Translations under genes and position numbers: made by a program
Shown: positions 15,372 to 23,327 of the stretch, in pieces
Layout: each line of letters begins with the position of its first letter
How positions within the stretch are numbered: the stretch's first letter is position 1
Notes under the pieces: generated by a model
The model's input: only the letters and a program-made list of their open reading frames with translations
Database searches by the model: none
What the model was told of the DNA's origin: nothing
Assembly: GCA_021845645.1 (NCBI GenBank)
Contig: JAJZVM010000059.1
Span: 1-23,408 of the forward strand
DNA: 23,408 nucleotides
Direction of reading: 5' to 3'
Source of the DNA: Bacillota bacterium
GTDB taxonomy: Bacteria; Bacillota_E; JAJZYS01; JAJYTV01

Positions 15372-16670
15372 ATGCTCGCCCTTGCGTTGGCTGCTCTCAT
15401 CCATTTTCGCGACGTTCCACCTGCCAGCTGGGCCTTTCCCGATGTCACGATTCTCTCTTCCGCCGGCGTGCTGCACGGGGAAAGATCCGGTCTCTTCGCG
15501 CCTACGCGGCCGGTGAGCCGCCAGCAGGCGGCTGCCACGCTGGCCCGTACGCTCGCACTGCCTGCCGCCGCTCTGCCGTTTTTCCACGACCTGAGAGCCG
15601 TAAGCCCCTCCCTGCGTGCGGATGTGGCCGCAGCCGTGGCCGCAGGCATCCTCAAGGGCACGGCGGGCGGCTACCTTGAGCCCAGGCTGCCGCTGAACCG
15701 CGCTGCGGCCGCAGCGCTCCTGGCGCGCGCCTTCAAGGTTGTACCCGCCGCCTCGCGGGCCGCATTCCGCGACGCCGCGTCGATCCCCGGCTATGCGCAG
15801 GGCGACGTCGCAGCGCTCAGCCATGACGGCATCGTCGAGGGTACCGTCCAGGGTGACTTCCTGCCGCTCGCCGATGTCACGCGCGCCGAGTGGGCCGCGA
15901 TGCTCCTGCGGGCGATCGCCTTTGTCCACGGCGCCGCGGGCGCGCCCGGAATCGTCGCGGGGCCCCTCGCGGCGACCTATCCGCCGGCTGACACGGCACT
16001 TGCAGCCGAGAGCCCCCTCGGTGGTCCCGCTGGGGCCGTCGGCATCGGCTCGCGCACGCTGGACCTCGCCGCGCAAGGTCTGGTCTACCGCGGCGCGGCC
16101 TTGGCCGATGTCTACGCCCTGCAGCCAGGCGACCTCGTCGCGGTCTTCGTCGGCAAGGACGGGTCATCCCCGCTGGTCCTCGATCTGGCCGCAGCCGCGC
16201 CCAACCCGCTTGTCGGCGATGTCGCCGACCTGACGCCAAAGACCCTCTATCTCGACACGGGCTTCGCCCTGACGATCGGCTCGGGCACAACGATCACCCT
16301 GGGCAGCGCCAGCCTGCCTGTCGACGCCTGGCCGGCGTACCTGCTCTGGGCGCACGTCTCGGTCTCCACGACTCCCTCCGCCCAGGTGGATGTGGCGTCG
16401 CCCTACGCGTTCGACCTCACGGGAACGATCGTGACCGCAGGCCAGCAGGGCTTCACTGTGCGGCTCGGCAGTTCAAGCGCCTTGGCTGCACTTCTGCCGG
16501 CGCTCGGGGACGGCGATCTCGTCCAGGTGAATCTCAGTCAGGGCACGACGATCACGGGCGTGGGGGCAGACGCGCCGAGCGCTCCCGCCGTCGGCCTTTC
16601 CGCGCAGGTGCAGGGCCTCATCCAAGGGGACGGCAGCGTCGACGCCGACCATGTGACCCTGACCCGGTAA
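15372..16670 (+). CDS. SLH-domain surface protein
   Basis: 432 residues. Three SLH repeats fill the N-terminal ~180 residues: the first about 11-58 (FRDVPPASWAFPDVTILSSA), the second about 70-117 (DVAAAVAAGILKGTAGGYLE), the third about 130-182 (DVAALSHDGIVEGTVQG). SLH trimers bind pyruvylated secondary wall polymer. The remaining ~240 residues are Ala/Thr/Val-rich beta-type sequence without a family I recognise, such as GSGTTITLGSASLPVDAW. The N-terminus is odd: MLALALAALI then directly the first repeat, a very short export signal with no basic residues. ATG 15372 has GGAGG 7 nt upstream. A GGCCCAT half-site lies about 55 bp upstream. It ends at a shared terminator with the convergent protease gene. 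Confidence 0.88.
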   Translation: MLALALAALIHFRDVPPASWAFPDVTILSSAGVLHGERSGLFAPTRPVSRQQAAATLARTLALPAAALPFFHDLRAVSPSLRADVAAAVAAGILKGTAGGYLEPRLPLNRAAAAALLARAFKVVPAASRAAFRDAASIPGYAQGDVAALSHDGIVEGTVQGDFLPLADVTRAEWAAMLLRAIAFVHGAAGAPGIVAGPLAATYPPADTALAAESPLGGPAGAVGIGSRTLDLAAQGLVYRGAALADVYALQPGDLVAVFVGKDGSSPLVLDLAAAAPNPLVGDVADLTPKTLYLDTGFALTIGSGTTITLGSASLPVDAWPAYLLWAHVSVSTTPSAQVDVASPYAFDLTGTIVTAGQQGFTVRLGSSSALAALLPALGDGDLVQVNLSQGTTITGVGADAPSAPAVGLSAQVQGLIQGDGSVDADHVTLTR

Positions 16671-16675
16671 GGGAG

Positions 16676-16725
16676 ACAGTGCGAGGCGGCCGGCCGCGAA
16701 AAACGCGGTGGCCGCCTCGCACTGT
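16676..16725. terminator. Bidirectional terminator between SLH and protease genes
   Basis: A 16-bp perfect stem (ACAGTGCGAGGCGGCC and complement) with an inner CCGCG-AAAAA-CGCGG hairpin, between two convergent stops (16670 and 16734). No long T-run on either side. Confidence 0.85.
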
Positions 16726-16733
16726 GCTGAGCG

Positions 16734-18233
16734 CTAGTAGGTGGTGGTCAGCCGGTAGCTGCCGTTGCCAAGGCTCAGACTCTTGACGTGGAAGGACTGC
16801 TCCAGGTCCTGCAGCGGGATCATCGGCGCGCCGGAGATCTCCTGGGCCGGTGTGACGCGTAGGCTGCGCCCGTCCAGAGTTCCTCGCGTGCTGCCGAGCG
16901 GCAGCACGAGCGTGTCCTTGCCGAGCGTCAACTCGAACGTCTTGGCGTTCTGCACGTAGTTCACCAGCGCCCCGGTTGCCTGCTCGATGGCGGTCTCGGA
17001 GAGGTAGAGCTGACCGCCCTGCAAGACCGGTGCGTGGCCGAGCGGATCCTGCTGGCCGGCCGCCGTCAGCCAGCGCGATCCGACGCTGACGGTCGCCTGC
17101 ATGCTGGTAAGCCCGCCGAGCGATGCCTGGGCCGCGGCCAAAGGCGCCTGCGAGCCTGTGACGATGTAGCTTGGCGTGATGCCCTTGTGCTCGATGTTGC
17201 TGCCGTTGGGCGTCATCCACTGGGCAATCGTGATCTTGAGGTAGCCGCCGTCTTGCATCGGCATCACCTGCTGCGCGATGCCCTTGCCAAACGTCTGGGT
17301 GCCCATCAGCCGTCCTTCGTGGTTCTGCACGATCGCCGCCGACAGAATTTCCGCCGCGCTGGCGGTGCCGCCGTTGACCAGCACCACGAGAGGCACGCCG
17401 AGCGACTTGCCGCTCTGCGAGGAATAGGCCTGAGCCGGGTAGTTCTTGCCCACCAGGGTGGCGACCTTGCCCTGCGGGATGATGTCCTGCGCAATGCCCA
17501 CCGCTTGGTCGACGTAGCCACCCGGGTTGTTGCGCATGTCGAGGATGTAGGCCTTCGGGTGGTACTGCTGCAGCCTCTGCAGTGCGGACTGGAACGCGCT
17601 CGCGGCGTTCTGCGAGAACTGCGAGAGCGTGATCAGCCCGATGCCGTGCGGCAGCATCTTCGCGGTGGCCGTCGGGATGGTGATCAGCGCGCGCGTCAGG
17701 GTGACGGTGTAGTCGCGCGTCATGCGCTGGAACTCTATCGTCACCTTCGTGCCCGCATCGCCGCGCACGGCATTCGCCACCGCGTCGGCCGACCAGCCGC
17801 TCGTGGACTTGCCGTTCACCTTGATGAAGATGTCACCCGTCTGCACGCCGGCCTTGGCCGCTGGCGTCCCCGGGAAGACGGTCATCACCTCGACGCCTTG
17901 GGCGACTTGGTCCAGTTCGGCGCCGATGCCGGCGTACTGCCCGTTCACCTGCTGGGTGAACTGCTGGTACTCCGACGGCGTGTAGTAGACGGTGTACGGA
18001 TCGTTGAGCGCCCCTGTCATGCCGTTGATGGCACCCTGGACCAGCTTGGAGTTGTCCACCGGCGTGTAATAGTTCTGGGTGATCGTCTGGTAGATCTCCT
18101 GCAGGAGCGGGAAGGACTCCGAGAACGCAGGCTGCGTCGTAGCCCGCACCACGGGCGCGATGCCAATGCCGGCCACCAGCCCCACGAGCAGGAGGCCGAC
18201 TCCGATGAAAACGTTTCTGCGCAGGATGGGCAC
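16734..18233 (-). CDS. S41 carboxyl-terminal processing protease (CtpA/CtpB type)
   Basis: Secreted or membrane-anchored serine protease of about 499 residues. It has an N-terminal signal-anchor (NVFIGVGLLLVGLVAGIGIA), a helical segment, a PDZ domain (about residues 99-175: YAGIGAELDQVAQGVEVM, VFPGTPAAKAGVQTGDIF), and an S41 core with DMRNNPGGYVDQAVGIAQD, the catalytic Ser in NGGTASAAEIL (about 292) and the catalytic Lys in GTQTFGKGIAQQ (about 317). The last ~75 residues resemble a copper-amine-oxidase-N type stalk domain (GRSLRVTPAQEISGAPMIPL). The start is unclear: AGGAGG (18233-18238) precedes ATC 18227 by 5 nt and CTG 18224 by 8 nt. GTG 18233 overlaps it. GTG 18257 is another option. Confidence 0.92.
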   Translation of the reverse strand: MPILRRNVFIGVGLLLVGLVAGIGIAPVVRATTQPAFSESFPLLQEIYQTITQNYYTPVDNSKLVQGAINGMTGALNDPYTVYYTPSEYQQFTQQVNGQYAGIGAELDQVAQGVEVMTVFPGTPAAKAGVQTGDIFIKVNGKSTSGWSADAVANAVRGDAGTKVTIEFQRMTRDYTVTLTRALITIPTATAKMLPHGIGLITLSQFSQNAASAFQSALQRLQQYHPKAYILDMRNNPGGYVDQAVGIAQDIIPQGKVATLVGKNYPAQAYSSQSGKSLGVPLVVLVNGGTASAAEILSAAIVQNHEGRLMGTQTFGKGIAQQVMPMQDGGYLKITIAQWMTPNGSNIEHKGITPSYIVTGSQAPLAAAQASLGGLTSMQATVSVGSRWLTAAGQQDPLGHAPVLQGGQLYLSETAIEQATGALVNYVQNAKTFELTLGKDTLVLPLGSTRGTLDGRSLRVTPAQEISGAPMIPLQDLEQSFHVKSLSLGNGSYRLTTTY

Positions 18234-18345
18234 CTCCTGATGACGTAAGGCTACCACGTCCCGGACCTTTCGCGAAACCCGCGGGTCCCATGGCGGCGTG
18301 CGGCCGAGCCCCTGGGTCGCGCATCGAACCCGAGGCATGTTGCCT

Positions 18346-18371
18346 GGCGGGAGCACGCCTTGGCTCCCGCC
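18346..18371 (-). terminator. Terminator-like hairpin after the DUF59 gene
   Basis: GGCGGGAGC/GCTCCCGCC, a 9-bp stem with an 8-nt loop (18355-18362), 18 bp past the stop of the leftward DUF59 gene and before the protease gene. No U-tract follows. Confidence 0.55.
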
Positions 18372-18389
18372 CTCGTGCCCGGGATATCC

Positions 18390-18695
18390 TTAAAAGAGGT
18401 AGCGGAGCGCCGTGCGCGCGTCCTCCGACATCAGGTCCGGCGACCAGGGCGGACTCCAGACAAGCGTCACGTCGACCTCCTCCGCCCCGAGCTGGCCGAG
18501 CTGCATCTGGATGCCGCGCTCGATCTGGGAGTAGAGCGGGCAGCCCATGGTGGTGAGCGTCATGTCGATATGCACCTTGCGCCCGTCCTCGGAAACCTCC
18601 ACACCGTAAACCATGCCCAAGTTGACAATATCGATCCCGATCTCGGGGTCGATGATGCTCTTGAGCTCCTCGTAGACCTGTTCCGTGGTCAGCAC
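18390..18695 (-). CDS. DUF59/MIP18-family metal-sulfur cluster assembly factor
   Basis: 101 residues covering one MIP18/PaaD-like domain: EELKSIIDPEIGIDIVNLGM, VYGVEVSEDGRKVHIDM, the conserved TLTTMGCPLYSQIERGI with its Cys, and LVWSPPWSPDLMSEDAR near the end. Family members (SufT, PaaD-like) take part in Fe-S cluster maturation. Stand-alone copies are common in Bacillota. The GTG start at 18695 follows GGGGGA by 6 nt. Transcribed leftward, it is divergent from the MFS gene and closed by a hairpin, so it is probably monocistronic. Together with the NFU gene it gives two Fe-S assembly factors in the window. SufT-like is the closest guess, and no gene symbol is assigned. Confidence 0.88.
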   Translation of the reverse strand: MLTTEQVYEELKSIIDPEIGIDIVNLGMVYGVEVSEDGRKVHIDMTLTTMGCPLYSQIERGIQMQLGQLGAEEVDVTLVWSPPWSPDLMSEDARTALRYLF

Positions 18696-18723
18696 AAAAA
18701 ATCCCCCGCTTCCGCAGTCAGTT

Positions 18724-18752
18724 TAACATTCCCGGCGGCCACGGCAAGTCAA
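18724..18752 (-). promoter_or_regulatory. Putative promoter of the DUF59 gene
   Basis: On the minus strand, TTGACT (complement of 18747-18752), a 17-bp spacer and ATGTTA (complement of 18724-18729). GTTAAA two bases further is an alternative -10. It lies about 30 bp before the start codon. Confidence 0.45.
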
Positions 18753-18799
18753 CCTGACCGCGCCGCAAGTGGCCCGGCATCCGCCCAACTTTGGCTCCG

Positions 18800-18832
18800 T
18801 TGGCCCACCTGGGCCCATTTAAACGCTATCAT
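18800..18832 (+). promoter_or_regulatory. Operator-like palindrome and -10 box upstream of the MFS gene
   Basis: GGCCCA-CC-TGGGCC (18802-18815) lies where a -35 would be expected for TATCAT (18827-18832, five of six matches to the -10 consensus). No -35 consensus is present. The same GGCCCA-NN-TGGGCC core occurs upstream of the soluble chemoreceptor. Confidence 0.5.
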
Positions 18833-18903
18833 GAACGTGTTGCGCTTTTGACCGGCCCGCTGTACGCACGCCAAGGCGCCCTGCGTCACACAAGGAGCAA
18901 GCG

Positions 18904-20085
18904 ATGATTCAAACGACCGTACCGGCAGGGCGAGGCCTGCCGGTCGAAGGGCACCGCACGGCGTTTCCTGCACTGATCTGGGCCCACTTGAACAACGACG
19001 CCCTGGCGAACTATCTTCCGGGCATCCTGCCGGCCATAGCGACAGAGCGCCACGTCCCGCTCTTCCTGCTCACGAGCCTTGTCACGATTCTGATGTTCGG
19101 TCAGATGGTGCAACCGCTCTCGGGCCTCCTCGCCGACCGCATCGGCGGTCGCTGGCTCGCGCTCGGCGGCCCCTTGCTCTCCGTGGTCGGGGTCGCCCTT
19201 GTGGCGGGCTCGGGCGGCTACGCCGGCACAGCCGCAGGCCTCTTCCTGGCAGGCATCGGCTCGACGCTGTTCCACCCTCAGGCCATGACGGTGGTTCGCA
19301 GTCTGGCGGGCAAGCGTCCTGGCATCATCATGTCGATCTTCATGGTGGGCGGGGAGTTCGGGCGCGCCATCGGCCCGCTCGTCGCCACGCTCATCGTGGC
19401 GTCGTTCGGCCTCAGTCGCCTCTGGCTCGTCGGCGTGCTGGTCGTCGTCACGTGGCCATGGCTGATCCGGGTCGTGCCGTCGCTGCCGAAGCGCACAGCC
19501 AAGCTGGCGCCCGTCGGGTTCCGTCAGCACTTCCGGCCCGCCCTCGCCCTCGCGACGTTCGCGGGTCTCCGCGCCGGAGCCATATCCACCGTAACGACGC
19601 TCGTACCGCTGCTCTGGCACCGCGCCGGGGGCTCTCTGGTGCTCGGCGCCTCCTTGGTCACGACAATGATCGGCATTGGCATAATCGGCAATCTGGCCGG
19701 CGGACTCCTGCGCGACCGTCTCGGCAGCGCCATCGTGCTCTGGGGCTCGTCCATCGGTTCCCTGATCCTGCTCAGCATGCTGCCCTTCGCCCACGGCGCC
19801 GCCTTCTGGCCGATACTCGCCCTTCTCGGCATCGGCCTCTTTAGCACCGGTCCTGTCACGAGCCTGATCGGGCAGGACGTCTTCAAGGAGAACCCTGGCC
19901 TCGGTTCGGGCGTCGCGCTCGGACTCGGCAACGGCATCGGGGCTCTTCTGCTGCTGCCGATCGGCTACGCGGCGGCGCATGTCGGACTCACCTTCGGCCT
20001 CGGCCTTGGCGCCCTGCTCCTCGTGCTGGCCGTCGGCAGCATCAGGCCGCTCCTGCTCGCGACGGCGGAGCACCGCACCGCGTGA
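18904..20085 (+). CDS. MFS transporter, Fsr (fosmidomycin resistance)-like
   Basis: 393-residue, 12-segment major facilitator. The N-terminal segment AHLNNDALANYLPGILPAIA and the fourth-segment region GIGSTLFHPQAMTVVRSLAG match the pattern of Fsr-like exporters. QPLSGLLADRIGGRW carries the typical loop 2-3 MFS motif. The substrate is unknown; family members are proton-driven exporters of small molecules. ATG 18904 has AAGGAG 6 nt upstream. A palindrome overlaps its promoter, so expression is probably controlled. The stop overlaps a GTG of the following open frame, but the next gene more likely starts at 20280. I am sure of MFS, moderately sure of the subfamily. Confidence 0.85.
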   Translation: MIQTTVPAGRGLPVEGHRTAFPALIWAHLNNDALANYLPGILPAIATERHVPLFLLTSLVTILMFGQMVQPLSGLLADRIGGRWLALGGPLLSVVGVALVAGSGGYAGTAAGLFLAGIGSTLFHPQAMTVVRSLAGKRPGIIMSIFMVGGEFGRAIGPLVATLIVASFGLSRLWLVGVLVVVTWPWLIRVVPSLPKRTAKLAPVGFRQHFRPALALATFAGLRAGAISTVTTLVPLLWHRAGGSLVLGASLVTTMIGIGIIGNLAGGLLRDRLGSAIVLWGSSIGSLILLSMLPFAHGAAFWPILALLGIGLFSTGPVTSLIGQDVFKENPGLGSGVALGLGNGIGALLLLPIGYAAAHVGLTFGLGLGALLLVLAVGSIRPLLLATAEHRTA

Positions 20086-20191
20086 ATCCGGGGTCCTCGG
20101 ATGCGCTAGTCGAAAGTGGCAGCAGGGCGAGCGCAGGGTTCGCGTCAAGGCCACGGAATCCTGATCGGAACGCCTCGGCAGCATCAGGCCG
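20033..20191 (+). repeat. 17-bp direct repeat at the end of the MFS gene
   Basis: TCGGCAGCATCAGGCCG occurs at 20033-20049, inside the MFS gene, and at 20175-20191 in the gap after it. The match runs on with one missing base (TCCTG). Copies are 142 bp apart, start to start. Confidence 0.7.
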
Positions 20192-20279
20192 TCCTGGACT
20201 TCCCGACCGCTCGCTGTCGGCGACGGGCCTGTCGCTGGCCGCCGCCCCGAACCCACCGGTTCATGCAGGGAGGCCCGTT

Positions 20280-22286
20280 ATGCGACGCACCTTGCCGCTC
20301 CTGACGCTGCTGATCGTCGCCCTGATGCCCATCGCGAGCGCAAGGGCCGCATTCAGCTACTACGACCCGAGCCCGAACGGCGTGACGCTGCTTGTCGCCA
20401 CACCGATCTTCTCGCTGCAGGCCCAGCCGGACCCCGGCTCGAGTCTCGCCTGCACCTTGCAGTTCCAGGGCCAGGTCATCGCCATGCCCTACGACCAGCA
20501 GCAGCAGGGCTGCGTCTATCCGTGGCCGACCCCTCTCGCCGCCGGCAGCTACACGGCGACGATCAACGTCGCGTCCCCCGGCTCCAACCCGCTTGTGGAG
20601 AATCTGCAGTTCTCCGTGGCCCCAGGCGCCGCGGCCTCCCTGCCGTCCGAGAACCTCGCAAGCCTCGAAGGGCAACGCGTCCTCGACTACGTGCGCCATC
20701 AGCTGCAGCTGTCCACGGTCGGCTACGACGCCGCACTGCAGGCGGCCAGCCAAGCGCACGCACAGTACTTCGTGCAAAACCAGAGCCTCTTCCCGGCGAA
20801 CGTCAGCATGCATACGGAGCCGAACTCCTTGGCCAAGGGCTACACTGGCCTCTGGCCGCAGGACCGGGATGCGGCGTATTCGGCCGTCGCCGGCGGCAAC
20901 GAGGTGATGGTGACGGGCGAGGCGAGCGGTCCCTACAGCCTGCTGGGCCTTTTCGACACCACGTTCCACCGCTTTGGGCTGCTCGACCCGACGATGACCG
21001 CCCTGGGCGCGGGCCTGGCCCAGAGTCCGACGAGCGACGCATTCGGACAGGCCGCCTACGTCATGGATATGGACACAGGCTTCGACCCCGCGACCACCGT
21101 GTCGTGGCAATTCCCGTGGAACGGCGAGACCGGCGTGCCCGTCGCCTTCCTCGGTGAAGACCCCGACCCCCTCGCGGGCATCGCCCCAGCCGCGCAGACC
21201 CAGTCGTCGCCCGAGTCCGGCTACCCGGTCAGCCTCACCTTCGACCCCGAACAAGTGCAGTCGGTTGAGGTCTCCCAGGCAACCCTGAGCCGGGGTGCGA
21301 CCGAAGTGCCGACCTACCTCGTCGACAACGCCACCTACCAGGACGCGAACCCGACCTACCCGGGCGAGTCGATGGGAACCTCGATAGCCCTCTTCCCGCA
21401 CCAGCCTCTGCAGTACGATACGTCCTACACCGCAAGCATGGCCGGCACCATCACGCTCTCGGACGGCTCCACGCAGCCCTTCCAGCAGACGTGGTCCTTC
21501 ACGACCGGTTCGGCACCAGTGGTCACAGGCGCCTACATGGACGGCGGCACGCTGTACGTCGAGGGCCAGAACCTGGGCGAGTCCTACGTTTCTTCATACT
21601 GGTACAACGGCAGCCAGGCCAACCTCGGCAATCCCTCCTACCAGGGAAGCCACCTGATCGCGGCACCAGCCAGCGGCTCTCTGACGCGCGTCGAGGTAAC
21701 GGACGGGTCGACAGGCAAGGCGGTGGGCACCTACCGCCTGTCCCGGGCGCCTTTCCGCGACGCTGGGACGTCCAGTTCGAGCCAGTACTACGTGGACGCC
21801 GACCAGGTGGCTGGACTCGTCCAGGGCTACCCGGATGGCACCTTCCGGCCGGACGCCCTGGTCACCGGGGCGCAGGCCATCACCATGCTCTACCGCGCCA
21901 TAGGGTCGCCCGGCACCTCGGGCGACCCTGCGATCGCAGGCGTGCCCTTGTGGGCAGAGCCGGCGTCCGCATGGGCATACGCGCAAGGAGTCGTCCAACC
22001 GGGCGACGGCTTCGCCGCCTCGAGCCCTGCGACAAGGGCCCAGCTGGCCGCCTGGCTCCTGAGGGCCTTCGGTCTCGCAGCCGCGTCGGGTACCTCCACG
22101 TTCAAGGACGCGGGGTCCATCCCCGCCGCGTTCCAGGGCTACGTGGATGCCGCAGCGCAGGACGGCGTCGTCCTGGGTTATCCGGATGGCACCTTCCGCC
22201 CGAATGCCTCTGTGTCACGCGGCGCCTTCGCCATCTGGACGTGGCGCCTGCACGCCGCGCTGATACCGCCGCAGAGTCTCTTTTAG
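20280..22286 (+). CDS. Secreted CAP-domain protein with C-terminal SLH repeats
   Basis: 668 residues. A clear signal peptide (MRRTLPLLTLLIVALMPIAS, cut near ARA-AF) is followed by a beta-rich region. A CAP/SCP-like domain lies about 125-330 (VLDYVRHQLQLSTVGYDAAL, AQAHAQYF with His160 in SQAHAQYF, SMHTEPNSLAKGYTG with His178). Ig-like segments follow, then three SLH repeats in the last ~165 residues (GLVQGYPDGTFRPDALVTG, AYAQGVVQPGDGFAASSPAT, GVVLGYPDGTFRPNASVSRG). It is thus a surface protein held on the wall polymer. CAP proteins of bacteria have no single known activity. ATG 20280 has GGGAGG 6 nt upstream. The frame is open from GTG 20082, but those 66 codons are not signal-like and are left out. 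Confidence 0.9.
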   Translation: MRRTLPLLTLLIVALMPIASARAAFSYYDPSPNGVTLLVATPIFSLQAQPDPGSSLACTLQFQGQVIAMPYDQQQQGCVYPWPTPLAAGSYTATINVASPGSNPLVENLQFSVAPGAAASLPSENLASLEGQRVLDYVRHQLQLSTVGYDAALQAASQAHAQYFVQNQSLFPANVSMHTEPNSLAKGYTGLWPQDRDAAYSAVAGGNEVMVTGEASGPYSLLGLFDTTFHRFGLLDPTMTALGAGLAQSPTSDAFGQAAYVMDMDTGFDPATTVSWQFPWNGETGVPVAFLGEDPDPLAGIAPAAQTQSSPESGYPVSLTFDPEQVQSVEVSQATLSRGATEVPTYLVDNATYQDANPTYPGESMGTSIALFPHQPLQYDTSYTASMAGTITLSDGSTQPFQQTWSFTTGSAPVVTGAYMDGGTLYVEGQNLGESYVSSYWYNGSQANLGNPSYQGSHLIAAPASGSLTRVEVTDGSTGKAVGTYRLSRAPFRDAGTSSSSQYYVDADQVAGLVQGYPDGTFRPDALVTGAQAITMLYRAIGSPGTSGDPAIAGVPLWAEPASAWAYAQGVVQPGDGFAASSPATRAQLAAWLLRAFGLAAASGTSTFKDAGSIPAAFQGYVDAAAQDGVVLGYPDGTFRPNASVSRGAFAIWTWRLHAALIPPQSLF

Positions 22287-22323
22287 GGGCCTTGATGCCA
22301 AGTTGGGGAGGTGACGGGAGACG

Positions 22324-22995
22324 GTGGAGCTGAGGCTGTCGGAGCACGGGCAGTGCGGCGCCTTGACGGCCTTCGCGCGGGAGCTCTCCGTGCGCCTGCC
22401 GCACGCCCGGCCGCTTGCCTTCAGCGCGGGCGAGCCGATCTACCGCATGGGTGACCCGACAGACCACTTCTACCTGGTGCTGCTCGGCCGGGTGCGAACC
22501 AGCACCGTCGGCGCCGCCGGGCAGGAGTACATCCTGCAGGACTACGGACCCGGCGAGGCGTTCGGCGAGCTCTGCTTCTGCGAAGTGCGCGCCCGGCAGG
22601 AACAGGCGATCGCGCTCAACGACGCACGGGTGGCCCGCATCGGACTCGAGGATCTCGACGCCTTCGCAAAGGGTGAGGGTCTCTGGCGACTTCTCGAGAT
22701 GTTCACCCACCGCCTCGCGGAGCTTGAACGCCAGGTGCACGAACTCTCGACATCGTCGGTGCGGGATCGGCTCATCCGCTTCCTGCTGCGCCTCGCCGAC
22801 GAATCAAACGAAAGGGACGGCCTCGCCTTGCTGAATGGCCGTTTCACGCACCAGGAGATCGCGGCGCGCATCTTCACGACGCGCGAGCAGGTGAGCATGC
22901 ATCTCGCGGATCTCCGACGGCAGGGCGCCGTGTCCTACGACCGCGGATCGGTGATCAGGCTGCGCCCGGACATGCTCCAGCAGCTGCTGTCCTGA
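22324..22995 (+). CDS. CRP/FNR-family transcriptional regulator
   Basis: 223 residues. The N-terminal cyclic-nucleotide-binding-type beta roll (about 30-130) shows FSAGEPIYRMGDPTDHFYLV, GPGEAFGELCFCEVRARQEQ and the central dimer helix. The C-terminal winged helix (about 145-220) has FTHQEIAARIFTTREQVSMH and LADLRRQGAVSYDRGSVIRL. The phosphate-binding cassette lacks the usual R-S/T pair, so cAMP binding is doubtful. The N-terminal Cys set of FNR is also missing. The effector is unknown. GTG 22324 follows GGGAG closely; a GGAGG further upstream is 12 nt away. It starts 37 bp after the CAP-SLH gene and is probably cotranscribed. I saw no TGTGA-N6-TCACA target in the window. Confidence 0.92.
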   Translation: MELRLSEHGQCGALTAFARELSVRLPHARPLAFSAGEPIYRMGDPTDHFYLVLLGRVRTSTVGAAGQEYILQDYGPGEAFGELCFCEVRARQEQAIALNDARVARIGLEDLDAFAKGEGLWRLLEMFTHRLAELERQVHELSTSSVRDRLIRFLLRLADESNERDGLALLNGRFTHQEIAARIFTTREQVSMHLADLRRQGAVSYDRGSVIRLRPDMLQQLLS

Positions 22996-23112
22996 CGTCT
23001 GCTCGGGCAGTGCACCGCGCTGGCGCTTGCAACCGCAAACACCTTTGTACGCTTTCATACAGACACAGGCCGGGCGATCGTGTCATACTGCGCACAAGCG
23101 GAGGTGCTGTAC

Positions 23113-23316
23113 ATGAAACGGAACGAGGGATCCTGGGACCGCGTGATCCGCGTCGTCGTCGCTGTCATCCTCGGTGCCCTGGCTCTCGGCCAGCATGGCG
23201 CGCTCGCCTGGGTCCTCTGGATCCTGGCGGCGATCGCGCTCGTCACCGCGGCCACCGGGTTCTGCGCCCTCTACACGCTTTTCGGCATCAGGACCTGCCC
23301 CGCGCACAAGAGCTGA
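23113..23316 (+). CDS. DUF2892 small membrane protein (YgaP C-terminal type)
   Basis: 67 residues. MKRNEGSWDRVIRVVVAVIL opens the first membrane helix. The second helix is about 35-52 (WVLWILAAIALVTAATG), and the conserved ending GFCALYTLFGIRTC carries the two Cys of the family. In larger proteins this module follows rhodanese domains (YgaP); alone it is common and of unknown function, often near sulfur metabolism. ATG 23113 has GGAGG 8 nt upstream. A frame open from 23080 is not used. It is closed by an 18-bp stem hairpin. Confidence 0.92.
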   Translation: MKRNEGSWDRVIRVVVAVILGALALGQHGALAWVLWILAAIALVTAATGFCALYTLFGIRTCPAHKS

Positions 23317-23327
23317 GGGATGCAGGA

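Noticed and set aside
18258..18356. Upstream start of the protease gene at 18356
   Set aside because: It would run through the hairpin at 18346-18371 and add a non-signal N-terminus; the ribosome site is at 18233-18238.
18886..20256. A 456-codon open frame on the minus strand
   Set aside because: It is antisense to the MFS gene with its 12 membrane segments. Its product is a low-complexity Arg/Glu/Ala string without motifs.
20082..20279. GTG 20082 as start of the CAP-SLH protein, overlapping the MFS stop
   Set aside because: The 66 extra residues would bury the signal peptide, and ATG 20280 has its own good ribosome site.
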